Below the pieces are notes generated by a model. It was not told the origin of the DNA and made no database searches. It was given only the letters and a program-made list of their open reading frames with translations. From Clusia tigrina (taxonomy: Eukaryota; Arthropoda; Insecta; Diptera; Clusiidae), in the NCBI GenBank assembly GCA_920105625.2, contig OV050030.1:241335889-241399888 (forward strand): DNA of 64,000 bases, written 5' to 3'. Each line of letters begins with the position of its first letter. Positions within the stretch are counted from its first letter, which is position 1. The position numbers and the translations under genes were made by a program. This document shows positions 26,082 to 39,819 of the stretch, piece after piece.

Positions 26082-29000
26082 TAACATTTTACTGGACCGT
26101 CATAAAACCTTGAAATTTTTGTCACAATCTAGTACTCGAGCCTCTTGTCAATATAAGCTATCGCTCAAAGCTAAGCTACCCTTGAGTCCAAAATCAAACA
26201 CTGGTAAAACTTAAAATGGCCCTAACTTCTATACGGTACGTCCTACACCTATCAAAGTTTGCAACATACAAATGCTCGTAACTTTTTACTGGACCGTCAT
26301 AAAACCTTGAAATTTTTGTCACAATCTAGTACTCGAGCCTCTTGTCAATTTAAGCTATCGCTCAAAGCTATGCTACCCTTGAGTCCCAATTCAAACACTG
26401 GTAAAACTTAAAATGGCCCTAACTTCTAAACGGTACGTCCTACACCTATCAAAGTTTGCAACATACAAATGCTTGTAACTTTTTACTGGACCGTCATAAG
26501 ACCTTGAAATTTTGTAACAATAAAGTACTCGAGCCTCTTGTCAATTTAAGCTATCGCTGAAAGCTATGCTACCCTTGAGTCCCAAATCAAACACTGGTAA
26601 AACTTCAAATGGCCCTAACTTCTATACGGTACGTCGTACACCTATAAAAGTTTGCAACATACAAATGCTTGTAACTTTTTACTGGAGCGTCATAAAACCT
26701 TGAAATTTTGTAACAATAAAGTACTCGAGCCTCTTGTCAGTTTAAGCTATCGCTCAAAGCTATGCTACCCTTGAGTCCCAAATCAAACACTGATTAATCT
26801 TCAAATGGCCCTAACTTCTATACGGTACGTCCTACACCTATCAAAGTTTGCAACATACAAATGCTTGTAACTTTTTACTGGACCGTCATAAAACCTTGAA
26901 ATTTTTGTCACAATCTAGTACTCGAGCCTCTTGTCAATTTAAGCTATCGCTCAAAGCTATGCTACCCTTGAGTCCCAAATCAAACACTGGTAAAACTTAA
27001 AATGGCCCTAACTTCTATACGGTACGTCCTACACCTATCAAAGTTTGCAACATACAAATGCTTGTAACTTTTTACTGGAGCGTCATAAAACCTTGAAATT
27101 TGTAACAAAAAAGTACTCGAGCCTCTTGTCAGTTTAAGCTATCGCTCAAAGCTATGCTACCCTTGAGTCCCAAATCAAACACTTATTAAACTTCAAATGG
27201 CCCTAACTTCTATACGGTACGTCCTACACCTATCAAAGTTTGCAACATACAAATGCTTGTAACTTTTTACTGGACCGTCATAAAACCTTGAAATTTTTTT
27301 CACAATCTAGTACTCGAGCCTCTTGTCAATTTAAGCTATCGCTCAAAGCTATGCTACCCTTGAGTCCCAAATCAAACACTGGTAAAACTTAAAATGGCCC
27401 TAACTTCTATACGGTACGTCCTACACCTATCAAAGTTTGCAACATACAAATGCTTGTAACTTTTTACTGGACCGTCATAAAACCTTGAAATTTTTGTCAC
27501 AATCTAGTACTCGAGCCTCTTGTCAATTTAAGCTATCGCTCAAAGCTATGCTACCCTTGAGTCCCAAATCAAACACTGGTAAAACATAAAATGGCCCTAA
27601 CTTCTATGCGGTACGTCCTACACCTATCAAAGTTTGCAACATACAAATGCTTGTAACTTTTTACTGGAGCGTCATAAAACCTTGAAATTTTGTAACAATA
27701 AAGTACTCGAGCCTCTTGTCAGTTTAAGCTATCGCTCAAAGCTATGCTACCCTTGAGTCCCAAATCAAACACTGATAAAACTTCAAATGGCCCTAACTTC
27801 TATACGGTGCATCCTATGCCTATCAAAGTTTGCAACATGCAAATGCTTGTAACTTTTTACTGGAGCGTCATAAAAACTTGAAATTTTGTAACAATAAAGT
27901 CCTCGAGAATCTTGTCAATTTCAGCTGTCGCTCAAAGCTATGCTACCCTTGAGTCCCAAATCAAACACTGATAAAACTTCAAATGGCCCTAACTTCTATA
28001 CGGAACGTCCTACACTTATCCAAGTTTGCAACATTCAAATGCTTGTAACTTTTTACTGGAGCGTCATAAAACCTTGTTATTTTGTAACAATAAAGTACTC
28101 GAGCCTCTTGTCAATTTAAGTTATCGGTCAAAGCTATGCTACCCTTGAGTCCCAAATCAAACTCTGATAAAACTTCAAATGGCCCTAACTACTATACGGT
28201 ACGTGCTACACCTATCAAAGTTTGCAACATACAAATGCTCGTAACTTTTTACTGGACCGTCATAAAACCTTGAAATTTTTGTCACAATCTAGTACTCGAG
28301 CCTCTTGTCAATTTAAGCTATCGCTCAAAGCTATGCTACCCTTGAGTCCCAAATCAAACACTGGTAAAACTTAAAATGGCCCTAACTTCTATACGGTACG
28401 TCCTACACCTATCAAAGTTTGCAACATACAAATGCTTGTAACTTTTTACTGGACCGTCATAAGACCTTGATATTTTGTAACAATAAAGTACTCGAGCCTC
28501 TTGTCAATTTAAGCTATCGCTGAAAGCTATGCTACCCTTGAGTCCCAAATCAAACACTGGTAAAACTTCAAATGGCCCTAACTTCTATACGGTACGTCGT
28601 ACACCTATCAAAGTTTGCAACATACAAATGCTTGTAACTTTTTACTGGAGCGTCATAAAACCTTGAAATTTTTTAACAATAAAGTACTCGAGCCTCTTGT
28701 CAGTTTAAGCTATCGCTCAAAGCTATGCTACCCTTGAGTCCCAAATCAAACACTGATTAAACTTCAAATGGCCCTAACTTCTATACGGTACGTCCTACAC
28801 CTATCAAAGTTTGCAACATACAAATGCTTGTAACTTTTTACTGGACCGTCATAAAACCTTGAAATTTTTGTCACAATCTAGTACTCGAGCCTCTTGTCAA
28901 TTTAAGCTATCGCTCAAAGCTATGCTACCCTTGAGTCCCAAATCAAACACTGGTAAAACTTAAAATGGCCCTAACTTCTATACGGTACGTCCTACACCTA

Positions 29001-29959
29001 TCAAAGTTTGCAACATACAAATGCTTGTAACTTTTTACTGGACCGTCATAAAACCTTGAAATTTTTGTCACAATCTAGTACTCGAGCCTCTTGTCAATTT
29101 AAGCTATCGCTCAAAGCTATGCTACCCTTGAGTCCCAAATCAAACACTGGTAAAACTTAAAATGGCCCTAACTTCTATACGGTACGTCCTACACCTATCA
29201 AAGTTTGCAACATACAAATGCTTGTAACTTTTTACTGGTCCGTCATAAAACCTTGAAATTTTTGTCACAATCTAGTACTCGAGCCTCTTGTCAATTTAAG
29301 CTATCGCTCAAAGCTATGCTACCCTTGAGTCCCAAATCAAACACTGGTAAAACTTAAAATGGCCCTAACTTCTATGCGGTACGTCCTACACCTATCAAAG
29401 TTTGCAACATACAAATGCTTGTAACTTTTTACTGGAGCGTCATAAAACCTTGAAATTTTGTAACAATAAAGTACTCGAGCCTCTTGTCAGTTTAAGCTAT
29501 CGCTCAAAGCTATGCTACCCTTGAGTCCCAAATCAAACACTGATTAAACTTCAAATGGCCCTAACTTCTATACGGTACGTCCTAAACCTATCAATGTTTG
29601 CAACATACAAATGCTTGTAACTTTCTACTGGACCGTCATAAAACCTTGAAATTTTTGTCACAATCTAGTACTCGAGCCTCTTGTCAATTTAAGCTATCGC
29701 TCAAAGCTATGCTACCCTTGAGTCCCAAATCAAACACTGGTAAAACTTCAAATGGCCCTAACTTCTATACGGTACGTCGTACACCTATCAAAGTTTGCAA
29801 CATACAAATGCTTGTAACTTTTTACTGGAGCGTCATAAATTCTTGAAATTTTGTAACAATAAAGTACTCGAGCCTCTTGGCAGTTTAAGCTATCGCTCAA
29901 AGCTATGCTACCCTTGAGTCCCAAATCAAACACTGCTTAAACTTCAAATGGCCCTAACT

Positions 29960-30660
29960 TCTATACGGTAGTCCTACACCTATCAAAGTTTGCAACATAC
30001 AAATGCTTGTAACTTTTTACTGGACCGTCATAAAACCTTGAAATTTTTGTCACAATCCTCTTGTCAATTTAAGCTATCGCTCAAAGCTATGCTACCCTTG
30101 AGTCCCAAATCAAACACTGGTAAAACTTAAAATGGCCCTAACTTCTATACGGTACGTCCTACACCTATCAAAGTTTGCAACATACAAATGCTTGTAACTT
30201 TTTACTGGAGCGTCATAAAACCTTGAAATTTTGTAACAATAAAGTACTCGAGCCTCTTGTCAGTTTAAGCTGTCGCTCAAAGCTATGCTACCCTTGAGTC
30301 CCAAATCAAACACTGATTAAACTTCAAATGGCCCTAACTTCTATACGGTACGTCCTACACCTATCAAAGTTTGCAACATACAAATGCTTGTAACTTTTTA
30401 CTGGACCGTCATAAAACCTTGAAATTTTTGTCACAATCTAGTACTCGAGCCTCTTGTCAATTTAAGCTATCGCTCAAAGCTATGCTACCCTTGAGTCCCA
30501 AATCAAACACTGGTAAAACTTAAAATGGCCCTAACTTCTATACGGTACGTCCTACACCCATCAAAGTTTGCAACATACAAATGCTTGTAACTTTTTACTG
30601 GAGCGTCATAAAACCTTGAAATTTTGTAACAATAAAGTACTCGAGCCTCTTGTCAGTTTA
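29960..30660 (+). repeat. 700-bp segment copied at 32,109-32,809
   Basis: This segment matches 32,109-32,809 at an offset of 2,149 bp. Shared private marks are CGGTAGTCC (missing bases in CGGTACGTCC), a 12-bp deletion giving CACAATCCTCTTG at about 30,051/32,200, GCTGTCGCTC and CACCCATCAAAG. Just to the left, 29,598-29,846 is instead shared with 31,550 (offset 1,952) and with 32,913 (offset 3,315). The changing offsets show overlapping exchange events. Confidence 0.8.
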
Positions 30661-32108
30661 AGCAATCGCTCAAAGCTATGCTACCCTTGAGTCCCAAATC
30701 AAACACTGGTAAAACTTGAAATGGCCCTAACTTCTATACGGTACGTCCTACACCTATCAAAGTTTGCAACATACAAATGCTTGTAACTTTTTACTGGACC
30801 GTCATAAAATCTTGAAATTTTTGTCACAATCTAGTACTCGAGCCTCTTGTCAATTTAAGCTATCGCTCAAAGCTATGCTACCCTTGAGTCCCAAATCAAA
30901 CACTGGTAAAACTTAAAATGGCCCTAACTTCTATACGGTACGTCCTACACCTATCAAAGTTTGCAACATACAAATGCTTGTAACTTTTTACTGGAGCGTC
31001 ATAAAACCTTGAAATTTTGTAACAATAAAGAACTCGAGCCTCTTGTCAGTTTAAGCAATCGCTCAAAGCTATGCTACCCTTGAGTCCCAAATCAAACACT
31101 GATTAAACTTCAAATGGCCCTAACTTCTATACGGTACGTCCTACACCTATCAAAGTTTGCAACATACAAATGCTTGTAACTTTTTACTGGACCGTCATAA
31201 AACCTTGAAATTTTTGTCACAATCTAGTAATCGAGCCTCTTGCCAATTTAAGCTATCGCTCAAAGCTATGCTACCCTTGAGTCCCAAATCAAACACTGGT
31301 AAAACTTAAAATGGCCCTAACTTATATACGGTACGTCCTACACCTATCAAAGTTTGCAACATACAAATGCTTGTAACTTTTTACTGGACCGTCTTAAAAC
31401 CTTGAAATTCTGTAACAATAAAGTACTCGAGCCTCTTGTCAATTTAAGCTATCGCTCAAAGCTATGCTACCCTTAAGTCCCAAATCAAACACTGATAAAA
31501 CTTCACATGTCCCTAACTTCTATACGGTACGTCCTACACGTATCAAAGTTTGCAACATATAAATGCTGGTAACTTTTTACTGGAGCGTCATAAAACCTTG
31601 AAATTTTTGTCACAATCTAGTACTCGAGCCTCTTGTCAATTTAAGCTATCGCTCAAAGCTATGCTACCCTTGAGTCCCAAATCAAACACTGGTAAAACTT
31701 CAAATGGCCCTAACTTCTATACGGTACGTCGTACACCTATCAAAGTTTGCAACATACAAATGCTTGTAACTTTTTACTGGAGCGTCATAAATTCTTGAAA
31801 TTTTGTAACAATAAAGTACTCGAGCCTCTTGTCAGTTTAAGCTATCGCTCAAAGCTATGCTACCCTTGAGTCCCAAATCAAACACTGATTAAACTTCAAA
31901 TGGCCCTAACTTCTATACGGTACGTCCTACACCTATCAAAGTTTGCAACATACAAATGCTTGTAACTTTTTACTGGACCGTCATAAAACCTTGAAATTTT
32001 TGTCACAATCTAGTACTCGACCTTCTTGTCAATTTAAGCTATCGCTCAAAGCTATGCTACCCTTGAGTCCCAAATCAAACAATGGTAAAACTTAAAATGG
32101 CCCTAACT

Positions 32109-32809
32109 TCTATACGGTAGTCCTACACCTATCAAAGTTTGCAACATACAAATGCTTGTAACTTTTTACTGGACCGTCATAAAACCTTGAAATTTTTGTC
32201 ACAATCCTCTTGTCAATTTAAGCTATCGCTCAAAGCTATGCTACCCTTGAGTCCCCAATCAAACACTGGTAAAACTTAAAATGGCCCTAACTTCTATACG
32301 GTACGTCCTACACCTATCAAAGTTTGCAACATACAAATGCTTGTAACTTTTTACTGGAGCGTCATAAAACCTTGAAATTTTGTAACAATAAAGTACTCGA
32401 GCCTCTTGTCAGTTTAAGCTGTCGCTCAAAGCTATGCTACCCTTGAGTCCCAAATCAAACACTGATTAAACTTCAAATGGCCCTAACTTCTATACGGTAC
32501 GTCCTACACCTATCAAAGTTTGCAACATACAAATGCTTGTAACTTTTTACTGGACCGTCATAAAACCTTGAAATTTTTGTCACAATCTAGTACTCGAGCC
32601 TCTTGTCAATTTAAGTTATCGCTCAAAGCTATGCTACCCTTGAGTCCCAAATCAAACACTGGTAAAACTGAAAATGGCCCTAACTTCTATACGGTACGTC
32701 CTACACCCATCAAAGTTTGCAACATACAAATGCTTGTAACTTTTTACTGGAGCGTCATAAAACCTTGAAATTTTGTAACAACAAAGTACTCGAGCCTCTT
32801 GTCAGTTTA
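32109..32809 (+). repeat. Second copy of the 700-bp segment from 29,960
   Basis: Carries the same CGGTAGTCC and CACAATCCTCTTG private marks as 29,960-30,660, at an offset of 2,149 bp. Copies diverge at about 30,663/32,812, where one reads AGCAATCGC and the other AGCTATCGC. Confidence 0.8.
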
Positions 32810-35191
32810 AGCTATCGCTCAAAGCTATGCTACCCTTGAGTCCCAAATCAAACACTGATTAAGCTTCAAATGGTCCTAACTTCTATACGGTACGTCCTAC
32901 ACCTATCAATGTTTGCAACATACAAATGCTTGTAACTTTCTACTGGACCGTCATAAAACCTTGAAATTTTTGTCACAATCTAGTACTCGAGCCTCTTGTC
33001 AATTTAAGCTATCGCTCAAAGCTATGCTACCCTTGAGTCCCAAATCAAACACTGGTAAAACTTCAAATGGCCCTAACTTCTATACGGTACGTCGTACACC
33101 TATCAAAGTTTGTAACATACAAATGCTTGTAACTTTTTACTGGAGCGTCATAAATTCTTGAAATTTTGTAACAATAAAGTACTCGAGCCTCTTGTCAGTT
33201 TAAGCTATCGCTCAAAGCTATGCTACCCTTGAGTCCCAAATCAAACACTGATTAAACTTCAAATGGCCCTAACTTCTATACGGTACGTCCTACACCTATC
33301 AAAGTTTGCAACATACAAATGCTTGTAACTTTTTACTGGACTGTCATAAAACCTTGAAATTTTTGTCACAATCTAGTACTCGAGCCTCTTGTCAATTTAA
33401 GCTATCGCTCAAAGCTATGCTACCCTTGAGTCCCAAATCAAACACTGGTAAAACTTGAAATGGCCCTAACTTCTATACGGTACGTCCTACACCTATCAAA
33501 GTTTGCAACATACAAATGCTTGTAACTTTTTACTGGACCGTCATAAAACCTTGAAATTTTTGTCACAATCTAGTACTCGAGCCTCTTGTCAATTTAAGCT
33601 ATCGCTCAAAGCTATGCTACCCTTGAGTCCCAAATCAAACACTGGTAAAACTTAAAATGGCCCTAACTTCTATACGGTACGTCCTACACCTATCAAAGTT
33701 TGCAACATACAAATGCTTGTAACTTTTTACTGGAGCGTCATAAAACCTTGAAATTTTGTAACAATAAAGTACTCGAGCCTCTTGTCAGTTTAAGCAATCG
33801 CTCAAAGCTATGCTACCCTTGAGTCCCAAATCAAACACTGATTAAACTTCAAATGGCCCTAACTTCTATACGGTACGTCCTACACCTATCAAAGTTTGCA
33901 ACATACAAATGCTTGTAACTTTTTACTGGACCGTCATAAAACCTTGAAATTTTTGTCACAATCTAGTAATCGAGCCTCTTGCCAATTTAAGCTATCGCTC
34001 AAAGCTATGCTACCCTTGAGTCCCAAATCAAACACTGGTAAAACTTAAAATGGCCCTAACTTCTATACGGTACGTCCTACACCTATCAAAGTTTGCAACA
34101 TACAAATGCTTGAAACTTTTTACTGGACCGTCATAAAACCTTGAAATTTTTGTCACAATCTAGTACTCGAGCCTCTTGTCAATTTAAGCTATCGCTCAAA
34201 GCTATGCTACCCTTGAGTCCCAAATCAAACACTGGTAAAACTTAAAATGACCCTAACTTCTATACGGTACGTCCTACACCTATCAAAGTTTGCAACATAC
34301 AAATGCTTGTAACTTTTTACTGGACCGTCATAAGACCTTGAAATTTTGTAATAATAAAGTACTCCAGCCTCTTGTCAATTTAAGCTATCGCTCAAAGCTA
34401 TGCTACCCTTGAGTCCCAAATCAAACACTGGTAAAACTTCAAATGGCCCTAACTTCTATACGGTACGTCGTACACCTATCAAAGTTTGCAACATACAAAT
34501 GCTTGTAACTTTTTACTAGAGCGTCATAAAACCTTGAAATTTTGTAACAATAAAGTACTCGAGCCTCTTGTCAGTTTAAGCTATCGCTCAAAGCTATGCT
34601 ACCCTTGAGTCCCAAATCAAACACTGATTAAACTTCAAATGGCCCTAACTTCTATACGGTACGTCGTACATCTATCAAAGTTTGCAACATACAAATGCTT
34701 GTAACTTTTTACTGGACCGTCATAAAACCTTGAAATTTTTGTCACAATCTAGTACTCGAGCCTCTTGTCAATTTAAGCTATCGCTCAAAGCTATGCTACC
34801 CTTCAGTCCCAAATCAAACACTGGTAAAACTTAAAATGGCCCTAACTTCTATACGGTACGTCCTACACCTATCAAAGTTTGCAACATACAAATGCTTGTA
34901 ACTTTTTACTGGACCGTCATAAAACCTTGAAATTCTGTAACAATAAAGTACTCGAGCCTCTTGTCAATTTAAGCTATCGCTCAAAGCTATGCTACCCTTA
35001 AGTCCCAAATCAAACACTGATAAAACTTCAAATGGCCCTAACTTCTCTACGGAACGTCCTACACCTATCAAAGTTTGCAACATACAAATGCTTGTAACTT
35101 TTTACTGGAGCGTCATAAAACCTTGAAATTTTGTAACAATAAAGTACTCGAGCCTCTTGTCAATTTAAGCTATCGCTCAAAGCTGTGCTAC

Positions 35192-38100
35192 CCTGAAGTC
35201 CCAAATCAAACACTGGTAAAACTTAAAATGACCCTAACTTCTATACGGTACGTCCTACACCTATCAAAGTTTGCAACATACAAATGCTTGTAACTTTTTA
35301 CTGGACCGTCATAAGACCTTGAAATTTTGTAATAATAAAGTACTCCAGCCTCTTGTCAATTTAAGCTATCGCTCAAAGCTATGCTACCCTTGAGTCCCAA
35401 ATCAAACACTGGTAAAACTTCAAATGGCCCTAACTTCTATACGGTACGTCGTACACCTATCAAAGTTTGCAACATACAAATGCTTGTAACTTTTTACTAG
35501 AGCGTCATAAAACCTTGAAATTTTGTAACAATAAAGTACTCGAGCCTCTTGTCAGTTTAAGCTATCGCTCAAAGCTATGCTACCCTTGAGTCCCAAATCA
35601 AACACTGATTAAACTTCAAATGGCCCTAACTTCTATACGGTACGTCGTACACCTATCAAAGTTTGCAACATACAAATGCTTGTAACTTTTTACTGGACCG
35701 TCATAAAACCTTGAAATTTTTATCACAATCTAGTACTCGAGCCTCTTGTCAATTTAAGCTATCGCTCAAAGCTATGCTACCCTTGAGTCCCAAATCAAAC
35801 ACTGGTAAAACTTAAAATGGCCCTAACTTCTATACGGTACGTCCTACACCTATCAAAGTTTGCAACATACAAATGCTTGTAACTTTTTACTGGACCGTCA
35901 TAAAACCTTGAAATTCTGTAACAATAAAGTACTCGAGCCTCTTGTCAATTTAAGCTATCGCTCAAAGCTATGCTACCCTTAAGTCCCAAATCAAACACTG
36001 ATAAAACTTCACATGTCCCTAACTTCTATACGGTACGTCCTACACGTATCAAAGTTTGCAACATATAAATGCTGGTAACTTTTTACTGGAGCGTCATAAA
36101 ACCTTGAAATTTTGTAACAATAAAGTACTCGAGCCTCTTGTCAATTTAAGCTATCACTCAAAGCTATGCTACCCTTGAGTAACAAATCAAACACTGATAA
36201 AACTTCAAATGGCCCTAACTTCTCTACGGAACGTCCTACACCTATCAAAGTTTGCAACATACAAATGCTTGTAACTTTTTACTGGAGCGTCATAAAACCT
36301 TGAAATTTTGTAACAATAAAGTACTCGAGCCTCTTGTCAATTTAAGCTATCGCTCAAAGCTATGCTACCCTGAAGTCCCAAATCAAACACTGATAAAACT
36401 TCAAATGTCTCTAACTTCTATTCGGTACGTCCTACACCTATCAAAGTTTGCAACATACCAATGCTGGTAACTTTTTACTGGAGCGTCATAAAACCTTGAA
36501 ATTTTGTAACAATAAAGTACTCGAGCCTCTTGTCAATTTAAGCTATCACTCAAAGCTATGCTACCCTTGAGTCCCAAATCAAACACTGGTAAAACTTAAA
36601 ATGACCCTAACTTCTATACGGTACGTCCTACACCTATCAAAGTTTGCAACATACAAATGCTTGTAACTTTTTACTGGACCGTCATAAGACCTTGAAATTT
36701 TGTAATAATAAAGTACTCCAGCCTCTTGTCAATTTAAGCTATCGCTCAAAGCTATGCTACCCTTGAGTCCCAAATCAAACACTGGTAAAACTTCAAATGG
36801 CCCTAACTTCTGTACGGTACGTCGTACAACTATCAAAGTTTGCAACATACAAATGCTTGTAACTTTTTACTAGAGCGTCATAAAACCTTGAAATTTTGTA
36901 ACAATAAAGTACTCGAGCCTCTTGTCAGTTTAAGCTATCGCTCAAAGCTATGCTACCCTTGAGTCCCAAATCAAACACTGATTAAACGTCAAATGGCCCT
37001 AACTTCTATACGGTACGTCGTACATCTATCAAAGTTTGCAACATACAAATGCTTGTAACTTTTTACTGGACCGTCATAAAACCTTGAAATTTTTGTCACA
37101 ATCTAGTACTCGAGCCTCTTGTCAATTTAAGCTATCGCTCAAAGCTATGCTACCCTTCAGTCCCAAATCAAACACTGGTAAAACTTAAAATGGCCCTAAC
37201 TTCTATACGGTACGTCCTACACCTATCAAAGTTTGCAACATACAAATGCTTGTAACTTTTTACTGGACCGTCATAAAACCTTGAAATTTTTGTCACAATC
37301 TAGTACTCGAGACTCTTGTCAATTTAAGCTATCGCTCAAAGCTATGCTACCCTTGAGTCCCAAATCAAACACTAGTAAAACTTAAAATGACCCTAACTTC
37401 TATACGGTACGTCCTACACCTATCAAAGTTTGCAACATACAAATGCTTGTAACTTTTTACTGGACCGTCATAAGACCTTGAAATTTTGTAATAATAAAGT
37501 ACTCCAGCCTCTTGTCAATTTAAGCTATCGCTCAAAGCTATGCTACCCTTGAGTCCCAAATCAAACACTGGTAAAACTTCAAATGGCCCTAACTTCTATA
37601 CGGTACGTCGTACACCTATCAAAGTTTGCAACATACAAATGCTTGTAACTTTTTACTAGAGCGTCATAAAACCTTGAAATTTTGTAACAATAAAGTACTC
37701 GAGCCTCTTGTCAGTTTAAGCTATCGCTCAAAGCTATGCTACACTTGAGTCCCAAATCAAACACTGATTAAACTTCAAATGGCCCTAACTTCTATACGGT
37801 ACGTCGTACACCTATCAAAGTTTGCAACATACAAATGCTTGTAACTTTTTACTGGACCGTCATAAAACCTTGAAATTTTTGTCACAATCTAGTACTCGAG
37901 CCTCTTGTCAATTTAAGCTATCGCTCAAAGCTATGCTACCCTTGAGTCCCAAATCAAACACTGGTAAAACTTAAAATGGCCCTAACTTCTATACGGTACG
38001 TCCTACACCTATCAAAGTTTGCAACATACAAATGCTTGTAACTTTTTACTGGACCGTCATAAAACCTTGAAATTCTGTAACAATAAAGTACTCGAGCCTC

Positions 38101-38729
38101 TTGTCAATTTAAGCTATCGCTCAAAGCTATGCTACCCTTAAGTCCCAAATCAAACACTGATAAAACTTCACATGTCCCTAACTTCTATACGGTACGACCT
38201 ACACGTATCAAAGTTTGCAACATATAAATGCTGGTAACTTTTTACTGGAGCGTCATAAAACCTTGAAATTTTGTAACAATAAAGTACTCGAGCCTCTTGT
38301 CAATTTAAGCTATCACTCAAAGCTATGCTACCCTTGAGTAACAAATCAAACACTGATAAAACTTCAAATGGCCCAAACTTCTCTACGGAACGTCCTACAC
38401 CTATCAAAGTTTGCAACATACAAATGCTTGTAACTTTTTACTGGAGCGTCATAAAACCTTGAAATTTTGTAACAATAAAGTACTCGAGCCTCTTGTCAAT
38501 TTAAGCTATCGCTCAAAGCTATGCTACCCTGAAGCCCCAAATCAAACACTGATAAAACTTCAAATGTCTCTAACTTCTATTCGGTACGTCCTACACCTAT
38601 CAAAGTTTGCAACATACCAATGCTGGTAACTTTTTACTGGAGCGTCATAAAACCTTGAAATTTTGTAACAATAAAGTACTCGAGCCTCTTGTCAATTTAA
38701 GCTATCACTCAAAGCTATGCTACCCTTGA
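35192..38729 (+). repeat. 2,159-bp duplication (11 monomers), about 1.6 copies
   Basis: About 35,192-36,570 matches 37,351-38,729 at an offset of 2,159 bp. Marks in both copies: GTAATAATAAAGTACTCCAGCC, which destroys CTCGAG (35,332/37,491); CTTAAGTCCC; CACATGTCCC; ATATAAATGCTGG; GAGTAACAAATC; TTCTCTACGGAACG; CCTGAAGTCCC against CCTGAAGCCCC; and ATACCAATGCTGG. The ATAATAAAGTACTCC monomer also occurs at 34,351 and 36,705, so it spread more widely than this one event. Differences include GGTAAAAC against AGTAAAAC at about 35,215/37,374. Confidence 0.85.
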
Positions 38730-38795
38730 GTGACAAATCAAACACTGATAAAACTTCAAATGGCCCTAACTTCTATACGGTACGTCCTACACCTA

Positions 38796-38812
38796 TCAAC
38801 ATACAAAATACC
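38796..38812 (+). other. 12-bp insertion scar in a monomer
   Basis: The usual CTATCAAAGTTTGC reads CTATCAA, then CATACAAAATACC, then GTTTGC, a net gain of 12 bases. The inserted piece resembles the CATACAAAT start of the monomer itself, and also the GCAAAATAC variant. Local template switching is likely. I found it only once, so it marks this position uniquely. Confidence 0.85.
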
Positions 38813-39819
38813 GTTTGCAACATACAAATGCTTGTAACTTTTTACTGGAGCGTCATAAAACCTTGAAATTTTGTAACAATAAAGTACTCGAGCCTCTTGT
38901 CAATTTAAGCTATCGCTCAAAGCTATGCTACCCTTGAATCCCAAATCAAACACTGATAAAACTTCAAATGGCCCTAACTTCTATACGGTACGTCCTACAC
39001 CTATCAAAGTTTGCAACATACAAATGCTTGTATATTTTTACTGGAGCGTCATAAAACCTTGCAATTTTGTAAAATAAAGTACTCGAGCCTCTTGTCAATT
39101 TAAGCCATCGCTCAAAGCTATACTACCCTTGAGTCCCAAATCAAACACTGATAAAACTTCAAATGGCCCTAACTTCTATACGGTACGTCCTACACCTATG
39201 AAAGTTTGCAACATACAAATGCTTGTAACTTTTTACTGGAGCGTCATAAGACCTTGAAATTTTGTAACAATAAAGTACTCGAGCCTCTTGTCAATTTAAG
39301 CTATCGCTCAAAGCTATGCTATCCTTGATTCCCAAATCAAACACTGATAAAACTTCAAATGGCCCTAACTTCTATACGGTACATCCTACACCTACCAAAG
39401 TTTGCAACATACAAATGCTTGTAACTTTTTACTGGAGCGTCATAAAACCTTGAAATTTTGTAACAATAAAGTACTCGAGCCTCTTGTCAATTTAAGCTAT
39501 CGCTCAAAGCTACGCTACCCTTGAGTCCCAAATGAAACACTGATAAAACTTCAAATGGCCCTAACTTCTATACGGTACATCCTACACCTATGAAAGTTTG
39601 CAACATACAAATGCTTGTAACTTTTTACTGGAGCGTCATAAGACCTTGAAATTTTGTAACAATAAAGTACTCGAGCCTCTTGTCAATTTAAGCTATCGCT
39701 CAAAGCTATGCTATCCTTGATTCCCAAATCAAACACTGATAAAACTTCAAATGGCCCTAACTTCTATACGGTACGTCCTACACCTATCAAAGTTTGCAAC
39801 ATACAAATGCTTGTAACTT

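Larger units (their letters stand above)
26082..35191 (+). repeat. Block alternating two monomer types (about 392-bp dimer)
   Basis: Two monomer types predominate, often alternating. Type 1 has GGACCGTC, a five-T AATTTTTGTCACAATCTAGTAC and GGTAAAACTTAAAATGG. Type 2 has GGAGCGTC, TTGTAACAATAAAG, GTCAGTTTAAGC and GATTAAAC. The alternation is imperfect, with runs of type 1 (for example near 28.9-29.3 kb). Around 27,780-28,140 there is an island of the GTGCATCC/TTATTTTG monomers shared with the 1,566-bp block. GTCGTACACC is another recurring mark. The AATTTTTG variant adds one base and GTCACAATC changes AAC to CAC. Confidence 0.8.
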
